DNA of 64,000 nt, from NCBI GenBank assembly GCA_052437175.1, contig JBQVOK010000005.1:259607-323606 (forward strand), in the 5' to 3' direction. Below, piece after piece: positions 51,401-63,600 of the stretch. Source of the DNA: JACVCJ01 sp052437175 (GTDB taxonomy: Bacteria > Bacteroidota > Bacteroidia > CAIKAF01). A program made the position numbers and the translations under genes. Each line of letters opens with the position of its first letter. Position 1 is the stretch's first letter. The notes below the pieces were generated by a model. The model ran no database searches. It was given only the letters and a program-made list of their open reading frames with translations, and was not told where the DNA came from.

Positions 51401-54400
51401 TCGCATTAGCGGGTTGTCCTGCTCCGCTCTGGCTGGTCATATACGCTATACGTTTGCGCAGGTTGGCCTGGCTGAAGAAGCCTGCCGGGTAATAGCCGCT
51501 TGTAGGTGCTGCATCATAATAGCTGAGTACATATTCCGATTTTGTAAATCCGCTTGTGAGAAAAGTATTGGTGTTTATTGGGTTATACAAATAAGGTAGC
51601 GTAGCTGTAAGTGCATCCGAACGGTTCATGATTCCGGTTTCCGTTGTACGCCCCTGGGCATCGTATTTGGTATAGGAATAAGTGTTTGCTCCCTGACGTG
51701 CATTTTTAGAAACAATGATACGTCCCAGGTTATCGTAGTAGAAGCTGGATACACCAGCGTCCGGGGTTTTGTTTTTAACCGGGTTACCCAAGGCGTCATA
51801 CCGGTAACGAGTAGTAAGCATATACGCCTCTGCGGTAGCATACGTAACGTTATTATGCTTTGGTTTAAACTCGGTGCCTGCAATCCGTGCACTGTTCACC
51901 GCTACCATATCACTCAGGGGCAGACGGGTTACGGCTTTTGGTGGAACGGTACGAACGAGGTTGCCTGCACGGTCGTAATAGTAGAGCATAAAATGATACT
52001 CATCATTGCTATACGTGGCATCGAAGGTTTCCAGGGCGCTCATGCAATGGCTTATGTACGCCTGGCGGTAGGCGTTGCGTACGCTGTCCAGGTAGGCCTG
52101 GTAGTCGTTCCAGGCGTTCTCGGCGGCCAGGCCCAGCAGGTAATCGGCGCAGGGGTCCACGATCACGTCCGTCGGGAAAGGGACCACGGGTTCGTTACAG
52201 TCCACCTCATAGCTGAACGGTTCCACCACCACTTCCCATTGCTCGTCAGGGACCCCCGTAGTCATTTTCACCGGTGGCTGTTCCCCGGACGGACAGCAGT
52301 TGGAGCGGTCCGTAGTGATGTTTTTTTCTTTATAGCTGATCGTAGCCGACCAGCCATCGCAACCGCAACCGGGCGGCATAAAACTCCGGTCGCGCTCAAT
52401 GATCAGTTGTGTACCGGACACATAGGCGTGTATTCCCACAGAGCCGTACAGGGTGTTCAGCTCCTGTGCCCAGGCATCCAGGAAGTGCAGGAAGGAAGGA
52501 TACTGGGTGACCGTATACAGAAACTGATGCTGGTATACAAAGCCGCAGGGTTCGGGTCCGTTCTGTAAGGTATAGTAGCCTTCGCTGAGCCGGCCTTTCG
52601 CTATGTAATCGCGGAAGTCCAGTTCTACAGATACAGTATTACAGGCCTTCTCCGCGCAGGGATCGCAATTCCTGAGCAGGTCGCAGCTCTGGATAATGAA
52701 GGAGGCCGGACTGCCGTTGTATATAACCTTTACCACGGCGGTATTGGTACCTTCGCCGGCATTCTGTGAAGCGCTCATAACAGCTTCTACCGAAGTAATA
52801 CTGCTGATGAGTGTGGGATCAAATCCTACCCCGTTGGTAAGCGTGGCCGGGAAGGCAATGCAGGGCTGCAGCTCGGCCAGTATCTCTGTCGTAAGGCCAG
52901 ATTCTACAGCCAGGCGCAGTTTCTTTTCGATGTTGCGCAGGTTCTTATGCTCCTGGGTATTGCAGCGCGGATCGGTTATATAATCGCAATCGGCCGTATA
53001 GGCACTGCGCAGGGTGCCACTGGTGGAGAGCGTTCCGTACAGGCTGGTTTCCGGTGTGCCCGGGGCAATATAGAACTCCGTGGCATTGGTGCTTACTACA
53101 GAACCGAAATAAAAGTCCGACTGCATGGAGGGAGAGCCCGTAGTGGGCGGTACCGGATATATTGTGGTAAAGGTTTGTGCCTGTGCCGGGGGCAGTGCGA
53201 GCGTGCTGCTGCCATTGTCCAGGTTCAGGGTGATGATAGCGGAACCGTACTGGAGTTCGAAAGTATATGTAGGCGCAGCGGTGAATTTCCAGGTATAGGC
53301 GGCAATGGGCCCGCTGCCTAAAATACTCTTCAGGTTGGTGGTGATGAACGGTTCGTAGTCTGTGTTGAGGTTAAAGGGTGTTGTACTCCATAGCTGTCCG
53401 TCGGCGCTGAGCTTATTCATCAGGTTCTTCAGATCGCTGATATCATTTGTAACTTTACAGGGGGCTTTAGGTGCCGGACTGCATCCTGTAAGCGGCAGGC
53501 AGGTGCTAAAGGGTATTTCTATAGAGGTGGGGTTTGCGTTATTGATATAGGCATAGAGGGCCGGGCCACCCGAAGTATTGTGTACATCGCCTATGAAGCT
53601 GATGTCGCTCCAGTCGATACCCGCCGGGGCTCCCGAAGGCCAGCTTAGGGTGGTAGTGCAGTTGCCGGCAATAATTACCTGGATCGTACCCGGAGATACG
53701 TTTACCTGTGCATTGTAACCGTTACCCAGGCCCTGCAGGTGATCGTAGAGCGTACTGCCCAGGTAGGCGCCGCTGCCCAGGTCAACCAGTCCGCCGCTGG
53801 TAAATTTACCATTGGCCGCCAGTATGTGCAGCATATTCTCAAAGTCGATCTGCATGGGGCATTTGCCGGTAAGCATCGTGCCGGATTGTGAACCGTACTG
53901 GGTCATCTCGTCTGTGGTGGGCGGATCGCTGAAATCGTTCTGCTCCAGTATGGACCCGAAGGTCGGGAACCGCTGCTGCAGGGACATGAACAGGTGAAAA
54001 TCCCATAAGTTACAGGGATTAGCCGGTGCCCCGCCGAACCATATCCCGCTATATAGGGTATTAAAATACACCTGGTCGCTGCCGATACAATCGGTATAGA
54101 TACGCTGGCGTTTGTTGGCCTGGAAGATACGCTGGGCCTGTGCCATGGCATGCTGGCGTGCCGTAGCGTACAGGATGGCCGTCTGCCGCCATACCTGGTC
54201 GGGCTGTATGGCGGGGTTGGTAAGGTCTATGGTAGAAGGTGCCGAAAGCACGCAGCTGCCCGGACTGGCAATACCGCAATGGGTGTTTACATAAGCCATT
54301 TTTACAATATCCAGGTTCACCGGCATCGGGAACAGGCTTAAATAATAATGGTTCAGCTTGTTCAGGAACATGGTGCGTACATCCAGGCTGGGCGTGGAGG

Positions 54401-57400
54401 GCAACAGGTTACCGTATGCATAAGAACCGCTGTTGGAGAAAAAGGGATCATTGGCAATGAGGGTATTGATGATGGCCGACGTACTCATCGGGGTACTCAG
54501 TCCCAGCAGCGCTACTGCCTGAGCTGCGTTGTATTTCTGCAGCAGGTTGGCATACTCGTAGGTGTTTACACTTACGCTCGTTCCGGAACCATTGTCCATG
54601 GAAACCTCATACCGGAAGGCCTCGCTGCAGAACTCGTATTTAAAATATTCGGGGTGATACACCACCAGGGAACGGGCAAAGGAAGGCAGCCATGCATTTA
54701 CAAAGTCCACCGTGGAAGCCAGTTGTTCCGGGTAAATACAGGGGGCGCCCGTAAGCGGATCGGTCATGGGCGTAATACCTGCAGCCGGTGCCGGGGACAG
54801 GTTGCCGCTGACATCTGTAGTCAGTATAATCCGGACGCGGTTGCCGTTATCGTCGTAATACCCGTCCATCCAGGTCTGGGTAAGCGGGTTGAGGTATTTA
54901 GGATTTTTCCAGTTGGCAGACGGATTGGAGGCGAATACAGATGCTCCTGCCTGACTGCCTCCGCTGAAGGGATTGTTGAACTGGCTGTCGTCCCGTTTGG
55001 GCAACTGGTTGTTCAGGTTCAGGACCGAAAGCGGGAAAGAAGAAGCGTCCCCGGCGGTGTGGCGGGCATACTGCCCCAGCGGAGATACGTCCTGCAGCAT
55101 CATTTCGTAACCCAGTGTACATTCGTCCTTGTAATTGTCTGCACACAGGCTTTCGCACTGTTCCTTCAGGTTCAGATACGCCATACGTGCCTGGTCTTCT
55201 CCGCCCAGTTCGGCCTGGTTGGCTGTAACAAAGTCCTGTTCGCTGCCCAGTGAATGCAGGCAGGTCTCACAGGTAATGTAACAGTCCGAAACGTCGGGCA
55301 TTTCATAGAAATCGGCCAGTTCTTTCAGGCAGGTGTCGCGTGTCATAATGGTATCCAGGTAAGATTCCAGGGCATCGGTAGCAATGCTCAGTTTCTTCAC
55401 CACATTATAGGCACCTACGTTCAGGGTTGCAACTGCGTTGAAGGCAAAGGGATCATTGGCCTCACACTCTGTGTTCAGGGCCGAACCGGGTATCCGCTCC
55501 TTAAAAGGCCCTGTGAGTCCGGCATTGCCCACCACGTAATTGCCACATTCGTCGGTAACGCTTATTTCCAGGTCGTATACGCAATCGGCACAGAAGTCCG
55601 GTATACAGTTACCCGAAAAATCTTCGGGTGTAAAACCATAATCGAAGCGGTATTCTTTTTCACCGGTAACCAGTATAAAGCGGTTAACGGTATAAGACGT
55701 TCCGTCCTGCGAAAGCAGGTTCTGTTCGCCGTGCGGATTTTGTGTACTCAGGTCCAGCAGGTCTTCGGTTACGTCTTCGCCCAGGCTTTGCAGGGGATCG
55801 TCCGCTTCATTAACCAGCGGGTCCAGGCTCTCGGGCGAAAGTCCGGCCAGCGAGGTGGCAATGGTCTTTCCGCCCATATCGGTATAGGTAATGCCAACCT
55901 GTCCGTTGGCGTCTACGATCATGCTCTTCTGGTAATAACCGGCATACCCGGCATCGGTACCAAAGAGGCGGTTCAGGTCGGTCTGGCTCGGGTTCCCGTA
56001 CACATAGCGCGTTTCGTGTCCGCTGCCGATCCGGAAATCATAACCCGCCCCGCTCTGTATTTTAGGTCTTGACGCATTATCGGCCTCGTAGATCATGCGT
56101 GTGAACGGGAATTTTTCGGCGTCGGGTACCCGGGCCTGCTGTGCCGTTTGCACGGGATTGGCCGGGGAATAATAATTACTTACGCCTCTTGCCGTGCCCA
56201 TACCCTGGGCCTCTGCATAACAGGTGCCCGGTACCGGGGTGTCAAAATCGAAATCGAGGTAGCTGTATTTATTGCCGGCCTGGTTCTGGTTGTAATTCGG
56301 TTTATAGAGAAAGCCGGTTTCGGTAACTCCCGGCAGGGTACTGATGGCCGGGCGCCCCAGGAAATCGTAGATGGTTTCCGTTACGATGCCTTTTTTGTTG
56401 TACGTATTTACATCTGTTTGTTCCACTGCGGCCGCTATATTGGTCTGGCGTACGCGCATGGAACCATCGGCATAGGTGCCCTGGGGCAGTATTTTGCCGT
56501 CTTCGCTGAAGGCTATGGAATACTGGGCGTTCAGGTTGTTGATCTGGGCAGTGGTACCATCCGTAAGGTACAACCGGATGTATGCATTGGCCGGCATGTC
56601 GGAAACCAGCATGGTGCCGGTATTGTTCGGGTCGAACGACCAGTTGCCGTACAGGTCTTTATCCAGGTTGGGGCCGCCTTTGGTAAGCGGGCGGACACGG
56701 GCGCAGATATAGCCGCGCGTATAAATGAGCGGTATATAAAAACGATTCTGGCTGGCCGGTACACGTACCCGGGAGGCATTATTGCGGAATTTTGCCGGCA
56801 GGGCCAGGGTGGGCAGGTCTAAACTGATGTCGCCGGCCACATAATTATCTACATGGATCCATTCCAGCTCATACTCGGAGGCCCAGCTTACGGGTGTCCA
56901 CTGTACCTGGAATACATTGTGGTTTATGGCGAATGCCGCCTGTACAAAGGGGCTTACCGTTACAAAAGAGGTCGTCAGCTGGCTGGTGTTCAGGTTGTAG
57001 TAACGGGTGCGCTGTAATTCCAGTTCTACTTTAATATCGTCGGGCAGCATGGACACCGTAACGGGCGTTCCGTTCTCGTCCACTGCGGTAACGCCGGTCA
57101 CCCGTACTTCGGACCAATAGGCATTTTTATAGGCCTTCCAGGCGCGTTCCTTGTCCTTCATTTCCAGGTTGGGGTATTTCTCCACTTCCAGTACAATATT
57201 GTCTGTAACAGTGGCCGAAGGACTACCAAAGGTATTTACCGTAATGTACTTTACCTGCAGGTTCACTTTTACATTGCGGTAGCCGCTGTAACAGGCATTT
57301 ACGTCCGGATCTATGAACAGCGACACCAGCAGGTCGGCGCTTTTATCCCGGAAATTAGCCGTATTGGCCGCAATAGCCGTATAGTTGGGATCGGTAACAT

Positions 57401-57617
57401 TGCCCAGCAGCACGGAGCCGCCCGGGTACATATTTACTACATAATCCGATGTGATGCTCGGAATATTCGGCTGGGCCCAGCTTTTTACAAAGCTACCCGT
57501 AAGCAGTAGCAGGCATATTGCGTATACATATCGCTGTCTTGCTGCCATGCGGGTTATATAAGATGTTAACTGTTTCATAGTTTCCGTTGGGTTTTTAAAG
57601 AATGTGTTCTTTTTCAT
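48453..57617 (-). CDS. giant Rhs/YD-repeat surface protein
   Basis: About 3054 aa from ATG 57617 (MKKNTFFKN); a TTG 9 bp upstream is less likely. There is a signal peptide at residues ~30-50 (YAICLLLLTGSFVKSWA-QPN). The first ~1900 residues contain beta-rich and Cys-containing (CxxC-type) domains. From about residue 1950 come YD repeats (MLYYYDRAGNLVRTV, YRYDALGNPVKN, FYYDNLGRIIVSK and so on), ending in the Rhs core (YGYQGQERDDEMKGAGNSLNYEYRMHDPRIGRFFAVDPL). The last ~270 residues are AT-rich, with a glycine-zipper segment (GASIGAVGGPIGIAVGG), and are not recognised. YD repeats form a shell around a C-terminal payload in related toxins. It follows the next gene by 5 bp. Confidence 0.88.
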   Translation of the reverse strand: MKKNTFFKNPTETMKQLTSYITRMAARQRYVYAICLLLLTGSFVKSWAQPNIPSITSDYVVNMYPGGSVLLGNVTDPNYTAIAANTANFRDKSADLLVSLFIDPDVNACYSGYRNVKVNLQVKYITVNTFGSPSATVTDNIVLEVEKYPNLEMKDKERAWKAYKNAYWSEVRVTGVTAVDENGTPVTVSMLPDDIKVELELQRTRYYNLNTSQLTTSFVTVSPFVQAAFAINHNVFQVQWTPVSWASEYELEWIHVDNYVAGDISLDLPTLALPAKFRNNASRVRVPASQNRFYIPLIYTRGYICARVRPLTKGGPNLDKDLYGNWSFDPNNTGTMLVSDMPANAYIRLYLTDGTTAQINNLNAQYSIAFSEDGKILPQGTYADGSMRVRQTNIAAAVEQTDVNTYNKKGIVTETIYDFLGRPAISTLPGVTETGFLYKPNYNQNQAGNKYSYLDFDFDTPVPGTCYAEAQGMGTARGVSNYYSPANPVQTAQQARVPDAEKFPFTRMIYEADNASRPKIQSGAGYDFRIGSGHETRYVYGNPSQTDLNRLFGTDAGYAGYYQKSMIVDANGQVGITYTDMGGKTIATSLAGLSPESLDPLVNEADDPLQSLGEDVTEDLLDLSTQNPHGEQNLLSQDGTSYTVNRFILVTGEKEYRFDYGFTPEDFSGNCIPDFCADCVYDLEISVTDECGNYVVGNAGLTGPFKERIPGSALNTECEANDPFAFNAVATLNVGAYNVVKKLSIATDALESYLDTIMTRDTCLKELADFYEMPDVSDCYITCETCLHSLGSEQDFVTANQAELGGEDQARMAYLNLKEQCESLCADNYKDECTLGYEMMLQDVSPLGQYARHTAGDASSFPLSVLNLNNQLPKRDDSQFNNPFSGGSQAGASVFASNPSANWKNPKYLNPLTQTWMDGYYDDNGNRVRIILTTDVSGNLSPAPAAGITPMTDPLTGAPCIYPEQLASTVDFVNAWLPSFARSLVVYHPEYFKYEFCSEAFRYEVSMDNGSGTSVSVNTYEYANLLQKYNAAQAVALLGLSTPMSTSAIINTLIANDPFFSNSGSYAYGNLLPSTPSLDVRTMFLNKLNHYYLSLFPMPVNLDIVKMAYVNTHCGIASPGSCVLSAPSTIDLTNPAIQPDQVWRQTAILYATARQHAMAQAQRIFQANKRQRIYTDCIGSDQVYFNTLYSGIWFGGAPANPCNLWDFHLFMSLQQRFPTFGSILEQNDFSDPPTTDEMTQYGSQSGTMLTGKCPMQIDFENMLHILAANGKFTSGGLVDLGSGAYLGSTLYDHLQGLGNGYNAQVNVSPGTIQVIIAGNCTTTLSWPSGAPAGIDWSDISFIGDVHNTSGGPALYAYINNANPTSIEIPFSTCLPLTGCSPAPKAPCKVTNDISDLKNLMNKLSADGQLWSTTPFNLNTDYEPFITTNLKSILGSGPIAAYTWKFTAAPTYTFELQYGSAIITLNLDNGSSTLALPPAQAQTFTTIYPVPPTTGSPSMQSDFYFGSVVSTNATEFYIAPGTPETSLYGTLSTSGTLRSAYTADCDYITDPRCNTQEHKNLRNIEKKLRLAVESGLTTEILAELQPCIAFPATLTNGVGFDPTLISSITSVEAVMSASQNAGEGTNTAVVKVIYNGSPASFIIQSCDLLRNCDPCAEKACNTVSVELDFRDYIAKGRLSEGYYTLQNGPEPCGFVYQHQFLYTVTQYPSFLHFLDAWAQELNTLYGSVGIHAYVSGTQLIIERDRSFMPPGCGCDGWSATISYKEKNITTDRSNCCPSGEQPPVKMTTGVPDEQWEVVVEPFSYEVDCNEPVVPFPTDVIVDPCADYLLGLAAENAWNDYQAYLDSVRNAYRQAYISHCMSALETFDATYSNDEYHFMLYYYDRAGNLVRTVPPKAVTRLPLSDMVAVNSARIAGTEFKPKHNNVTYATAEAYMLTTRYRYDALGNPVKNKTPDAGVSSFYYDNLGRIIVSKNARQGANTYSYTKYDAQGRTTETGIMNRSDALTATLPYLYNPINTNTFLTSGFTKSEYVLSYYDAAPTSGYYPAGFFSQANLRKRIAYMTSQSGAGQPANATSYNKATYYDYDAHGNVRAMLQENKQIANSDPSNFDYNFRYHKVEYVYDLLSGKVRSVSLNASRQDKFIHRYTYDDQNRLLKAMTSTDGYWFDTDAEYDYYHHGPLARTELGPYKSQGTDYTYTIQGWTKAINSEQLDAPKDPGKDGNVGSGTQFVARDAYGYSLTYYTQDYKAISGSQNFLLDVPTAYYGGYGLYNGNIRAMNNTQKQIGDPYKSEALLQVFGYDQLQRITRSRSYLQYNEAFLLTNWNPSAPQTYMYYTDYRYDANGNLIALNRMDKAGTQFDQFHYTYIPNTNQLKYIQDQIPAATVAYDIDNQGTSNYTYDPTGNLLSDVAADMPTIVWNNLNKVREVHRISSTYLSFGYDPMGRRVDKYSEAFSDEYGTGLMQTEFYVLDAHGNPLAIYKQVDLEEYDDPAVEGFYLEENLIYGNDRLGSIKRHKKLSYTPVSLTSGVQERGHKQYELSNHLNNVQAVVTDRKQLVCLGSPSYNYYEPEIRNTYDYYPFGMLMDERCAEKRDSVWVEETDTLAFTNFQSPNIVMSGSTIQTVDGWGHYPSSSLSVVSSGGSQMLQVTSSDATHGTQRDFAVTPGQTYTLSMNVDVGTAVSVNIIVWQYVTTSSLSLMLPVPYLNMASNGTFTVTITPSMPNIRIQMRNGTTGTKTFRLDNIFLRTTNEVLATDLTSGYRYGYQGQERDDEMKGAGNSLNYEYRMHDPRIGRFFAVDPLTAKYPFYSPYAFSGNRVIDALELEGLEPALYHSQADPNVMTIQDYSVVGASWTWEFQGEYTYWVFQEFMAGVKVPEPILDANSIISDVNSTLYELTDGARMGTNGKLYTKSMKTGRVFMGNQYVSTVALPESMNNTLYKASMIGKAIDIYGTVKDFQETYAQDGDKIGINTMKRANEEVLDMGGTWAGAELGASIGAVGGPIGIAVGGLIGGIVGSMAGKKVASLISYDQSSKSIEGPMPEDWYRQQDNTSVVIPLVKP

Positions 57618-57622
57618 AAAAA

Positions 57623-60600
57623 TCAACGTTTATAAATGGTTCCACGGGTTTCTTTTACGGTCAGTACGCCGCGTTCGCTTTCCTTGCGCACACGTACCGG
57701 TTTGCCTTCCAGGTCATAGTCGTAGAAGCTGGCAAAGTTGTTCTCGTCCAGTTCCGATGTAAAGCGGAAATTGGTACGGTCGTACACAAAGCTCTTCATA
57801 TTGGCATCGAACGGATGGATACGTATATCGTCGAAGTAAGCCTGTTGTCCGCCCGGTTTCAGGATGAGCGAAAGATTTCCGCTGGCATTGGCGGGGATGA
57901 TGAATTCGTATTCGAACTTCTGCCAGTTTTCCACCAGGTCGGTCTTTTTCAGGGAACCGGCCACCAGCAGGGAGCTTGCCCCGATCCGCACGTCGGCACT
58001 GATATTCGTATAGTCGTATGTACTGTTGGTATAAGCGCCCATAGCCCAGAACGAAAGAATAAATTTCTTAGCCGGACTTGCCGTATTGGGTGAAAAGCCG
58101 CTGATCATATCATTGGTATTGAGTACATACGGCACTTCGATGCTTTGTTGTGCGCCGGGCAGGGCACTCAGCGGGAAGGTCTTTGTGTAGTCGGTACTGA
58201 TCTGCATAGAGTATTTGCCCGTGTGAGACTGGGCCGCGCTTATCTTGTTCAGTGCATCGGCAATACGGAAGCCCGGTCGCACGCAGTCGTTCTGGAAGGT
58301 ATTCGAATAGTAATCTTCGAAACCGTCGAAGCCGAACTCCTTGTTACGGGTATTGGAACCCACTGCCGTAGAGAGCATATTTTTGAACCCGTATGTGGCC
58401 GCAGAGAAATTCCCCAGCGGGTCCATACTTTCCAGGTCAAAGCCATAAGGACTGATGATGGTGGCTTCGGCTGTCCAGTTCCAGTTTTCGTACTGGGTAT
58501 TGTTCACCAGGCTGTTTTTGGTCCAGCTGGCTCCGCTGTTCACCCAGAACGATTTGTAATTGGGCAGGTAACCATCGCGGCGCAGGTTTTCGGCGGCATC
58601 TACATTGCTGTTGTTGCGGCTACCCTGGAAGGTCCAGCTCTTATGCCCGCGCCAGTTGCCCAGTATATTGGCAATATAGGGGTTCACCATATCGTTGGTA
58701 TGTACGCAGGAATAGGTGGTTATGTAATCGATAACGGTTTCTGAATCGATGCCGAAGCAGTGGTCCAGGATGACGAAAGTGCGTGTTCCGCCTCCGATCA
58801 TATCGGCACTTACCAGGTGACAGGCAACAGGTCCTGTATAAGCAGGCGCACCGGGAATGGTAATATACTGTGTAGCACTGATACTGTTGAAATGATCGAT
58901 CTGCCACCAGTCATTATTATCGAAAACCGAATAATCATCTACGCAGAACATCTGCAGTTTAAAGCAGGTCATACAACCGTCCCCGGAAAAATCGAAAGAC
59001 AACACGGAGTTTGTTGTATTTAAAGGATAACCAAATGCCTGCAGTGTGTAATAGATAGGGGTATAATCGGGCGCATAATTGTCGAATATCGAAAGAAATA
59101 CCGACAGATCGCTGTTGCAGTCGAAAAGTGGTTCTGTATAGGTGCCGTATGTGCTGTAACTCATCGTTATGTTATTGCTCCAGCCTTCATGTCCAATTGG
59201 CGGATTGGGGGCAGAACCCAGTATGTGGTTTGTATACACGGCATTCAGTAAACCAATAAAATCATCGGCCTGCTGGTTCTGGTATACATGGGTCACCGTT
59301 TGCGACTGCAGTTTGGGCATCGCGAAGTCGGTCTGCCACTGTTGTTTGAATTCCGTAGCCGAAGTATTCAGAACGTTCAGCGTATTATCGGAAGTAAGTT
59401 TCCAGGTTCCGCCTGTATTTTTCAGCGGGTTCAGCATGCTGGTATAGCTGCCTACCGGTGTTTGCTGCTGGTTGCGGTGCCCGGAGCGGACCACCTTAAA
59501 TTCCAGCGCTGCGGGGTACAGGTTGCCGAATACGGCCTTGGCGCCGGTATAATCGATCAGGTAATATTTATTGTCCGACTGATCGTACGCCACCCAGTAA
59601 TGCCATGCGTTGGAGTTCACCGTATTGCTGGTAGGTATGTAGTTGCCGTTGCGGTTCAGTACCACTTCGTCGCCCGGAACCAGGTAGGCCATAGCCGGGG
59701 ATTTTACTTCGCCCGTAACCCGGTCGAAGATGGTATTGTCTGAGGTGCCGCTGGTACCAAAGCTAAAGCCGATGTTCTTACCGGCCTGGGCCATGCCGGA
59801 GTATACCCAGTGGGCCGGCAGATCGGTCTTGTAGTATTTATCCTTGTATTCGTTGGTCATTTCCTGCAGGATCACATTGCCCGTCTGTTTGTCCAGGGCC
59901 AGGGTACGGGTTTCCAGCAGGGCGCCCTTGTCGTAGGAGATGGTCTTTTCTTCCAGTCCGTAGCGCTGTATTACCTTGGTAGTTACAATGCTGCGGAATC
60001 GGGTATGATTGCGCTTAAAGCCCGGGAACAGCGAGAACGAGAACGTAGGTATAGGCCCCAGCTGCGAATAGCCAATGTTAAAGGCCAGGCTGCCGCTCAT
60101 GCCCGTGGTGTTCTGCTCGCGTACGTCCACCACCATATCGTATTCTACGCCTACTTCCTCACTGGTCTGTGTGCTGTTGGCGGCGATCACCGGGAAGCTG
60201 TTTGTGAGCCTTCCGTTTGCGTCTGTTTTGTAGTAATGCTCGGTGTACGAAAACGGCTCCGAGGCGCCTTCGGCATACATGCGCTGTGCTTTGGCCTTGC
60301 CGTGCATGTCGTTGATCTCGATGGAATAGCCCTGGCTTACGTTCATGTAGTTCCAGCTGTTGAAAGAAAGGAGGCTTACGATCGGGTTCGATTTTTTAGG
60401 GATGGCATCCAGTTTGGTATAGCGCACGATCGTAGGAAAGTCTTTGGCCGTATAGAACTCATGTACCATTTTACCGGTACTCTTGCTGGTTACGCCCTGG
60501 TCATATACGATGTCTTTTACTTCCACACGTGAATAGCCTACGCTGGGCGAAGGATAAAAGCTCTCGCCGAAGGGTTCTTCTACGTAATAGCGCTCTTCCA

Positions 60601-63600
60601 TCACCAGTTTCAGTTTGGGATCGTCGTTGTACACCGGTATTTTAAAGGGATTTTCGTCTGCGCCCATGGCCGGCTCGTACTGGGCTACGCCCGAAGAACG
60701 CCCGTCGGGCAGGGTGTAGCTGTATTCCTGTCCATAGGTGCGTGAGGTTTCGCTGGGTACCATCTGCGTCCAGCCGTCGTTGATCTCAACCTTTTTTACG
60801 CGGTAGCCACCACCGTATTTACGGCCATCCGGGTCGAACAGGCGTACCCAGGAGGCTTCCGGCTGTACGGTACTGGCATAGCCTTCCAGCATCATGCGGC
60901 GGTTTACGCCGGTGAGCATTTCGAACATGTTTTTCATCACGCTGGCCGAGGCAATGGTCTTGATGATCTGTTCGGCACCGCTGTCGTCGAACTGGGGCAG
61001 GTTGTATGCGTATTCGGGCGTATGCATTCGGGAGAACGACCAGCCGGCGTAGGCAAAGGGGCTCGACCAGGGACTGGTGGGCGTAGGCATAATGTTTTTG
61101 ATCTTGATGTAGGCCGTAGTGGCGTTCGTCATGCCATAATTGGCCGGATTGCTGTAATCGATCTCGGCATAGCCGGATACGTATTCGTATTTGGGATCGT
61201 TGGGTTTGTTCACATTCATCAGGAAGCGGAAGTAGAGGTACTTCAGCGGCCCGTAGGTGTTACCGGGCGACTTTTCTTCCTTCAGGTATTTTTTCATAAA
61301 ATCGGCAGAAGAAAGTGTGGCGCCCGCATCGGGTACGTTCAGCACCAGGTATTGGTTCACCACAACACCGGCCGCACTGAATACCTGGTTGCTTACCGTG
61401 GCGTCCGGTTGCTGTGCAAAGCCTTTCAGCGTGTACATATTGCAGGCGCGCCGGTCCTGTACATACGCATAATCATCGCTCTCGTAGGTAATGCTTATCT
61501 TTCCGCCGGAAGGCAGTTCGATCTGTTTTACAGACCATGCCGCGGCATTTTCAGCCTGTTTGGCGGCATCCTGCAGGGCATAGGGAAAATCGCCGTTGCT
61601 CATACCCGAAGGATTGTCTGCCGGGTCTTTTCTCACGCCCCAGCGGTCGGTATTTCCATAGATATACGAAAAAGGATTGCCGTTCTGGTCATTCTGATTG
61701 TAGGTAAATACATAGGGACTGAACTCGCCGGCATTGGAATTTTCGTAGGTAAAGAACACGCGTTCCAGCGTAAGTTTGCCCTGGCCGGGACCGGTAGAGT
61801 TGGGCGTTCCCGGGCACAGGTTGTAATTATAGCGGAAGTTGATCTTTTTTACCGGGGGCGTATTGATGTCCCCTTCAATAGATACATGCGAAATGCTTTT
61901 GATCAGCTTCAGTTTTTTGGAGGTCTGGATGTTGCCGTGTTCATCCACGCCGCGTGCATCCTGGCGGTCTTCCAGTTCAAACAGGGCCTTGTGGGTTTTC
62001 GACTCAATGGAGTGGCAATACCACACGTCTTTGGTACCGAACACCACATTGGCCTTATCGTCGGTAGGGTTGGTGCGCAGGCCTTCCATATAACCGGCCT
62101 GGAATGCCGCGCCCGTGGTAGGCGTACGCCAGCCATAGTCTTTTACGTCGGGCTGCAGGTAGCCGTTGGCATCGCGGCTTCCGTAGCTGAATTTTACATA
62201 GGAGCCGAGGTCGTCCTGCGTGGGGCCGTCGCCCTTCAGGTCGGAATAATCCGGTGAGAGAATTTCCGTCAGCATCCAGCTGTGTACGTAAGCGGGCGTT
62301 TCGGTCTCCTGGAAGAAATTGTCGATGCCTTTATCATTACTGGTCGAAGAAGCGGTGGAATTGTAATTTACAATACCCTGGTTGTTTTCGGAAGAGCCGC
62401 TGGCAAAGCCGCCGTTCGGACTCTTGCGCGTACCGCCTACGGCAAAGGAACGCTCTACCTTGCGGGTGTTGTAGGCTGCTAATCCGAACACGTAACGCAT
62501 GCCTTCGGGCGTTACCACTACAATTTGTGCAATGTGGTGCTTTTTGGCATGGGGCGAAAGGTCTTTTACCTTATGCGGATAGGCATCCTTAAGTTCGGCC
62601 ATGGTAAAGAAATACACGGCCGTATTGCGGTTCTGGCGTTTATCGCGCTGGTTGCTGCTGATGCCCGAAACCGTATTGCCGGCATCGTTGGTAAAGCTGT
62701 TCACCGCTTTTACTTTGGGCAGCCCCGCGGTATGGTTCATGTTGTGGCGCAGCGCCTGTGTGCCTTTTACGGTATTGTTGAGGAAGGTAGGGTCCTGCTC
62801 GGGGATCTTTTCCCCGGTCATACGTAAAAAGTACGACTCCTTGATATCGTTTTTTGCGGTACCGCGGAAAGGCAGGGGATCGATGGCGTAATTATCGTCG
62901 CGCCAGGCACCCGAGGTAGACTGAACCATATTCATACCCAGGTCGATCCCCACGTCTACGATCTGGCCTATGCCTACTTCCACACCCAGGGAGCCGGAAT
63001 TGCTCGGACTTAGCTGTTTGTTATTGTATACATAGCCCACATCGTTGCGAAAGGCGCGGAAGGTGCCGCCCAGGCCCTGTGCTGCAATAGAGAACATGTC
63101 GTAGGTGTAGGCGGTAAGGGGAAGGTGCTTGTGATGCTTGGAGAAATTACCGTCTTTTTCGCGGTTGTAGTCCAGCAGGGCATTATCGTTATTGTTGGCT
63201 TTTTCGGCATACATATAGCCATAGGCAGGTGCCGAAAAAGTGTTCGAGGTCAGCTTCTGTACGCTTCCGTAGCCGTCTATACTACCGCCAAAATCCTGGT
63301 GTACCGTGGCGCCGCCTACCTTAATGCGGCCGGAGAAGGAATAGGTTTCCATGGCATGCTCGATGGACGGGGTAAAGGTATAGGGCCCGATGTCAATGCT
63401 GGAACTGTTTTTGATGCCCATGGCGGCAACTTTGTAATCCAGGTTGCGGGCCGTGGCTTTGGCGCTGGTCTTATGGGCCGGTTTAACGGTAACGCCGCCG
63501 TTGAGGCCAATATCGGTAAGCCCTTTGCGGGAATTTATATTGGCCCCGAAACCGATGTTTCCCTTACCCAGGGTTTTCTCTTTGGAACCGAAGAGGCGGC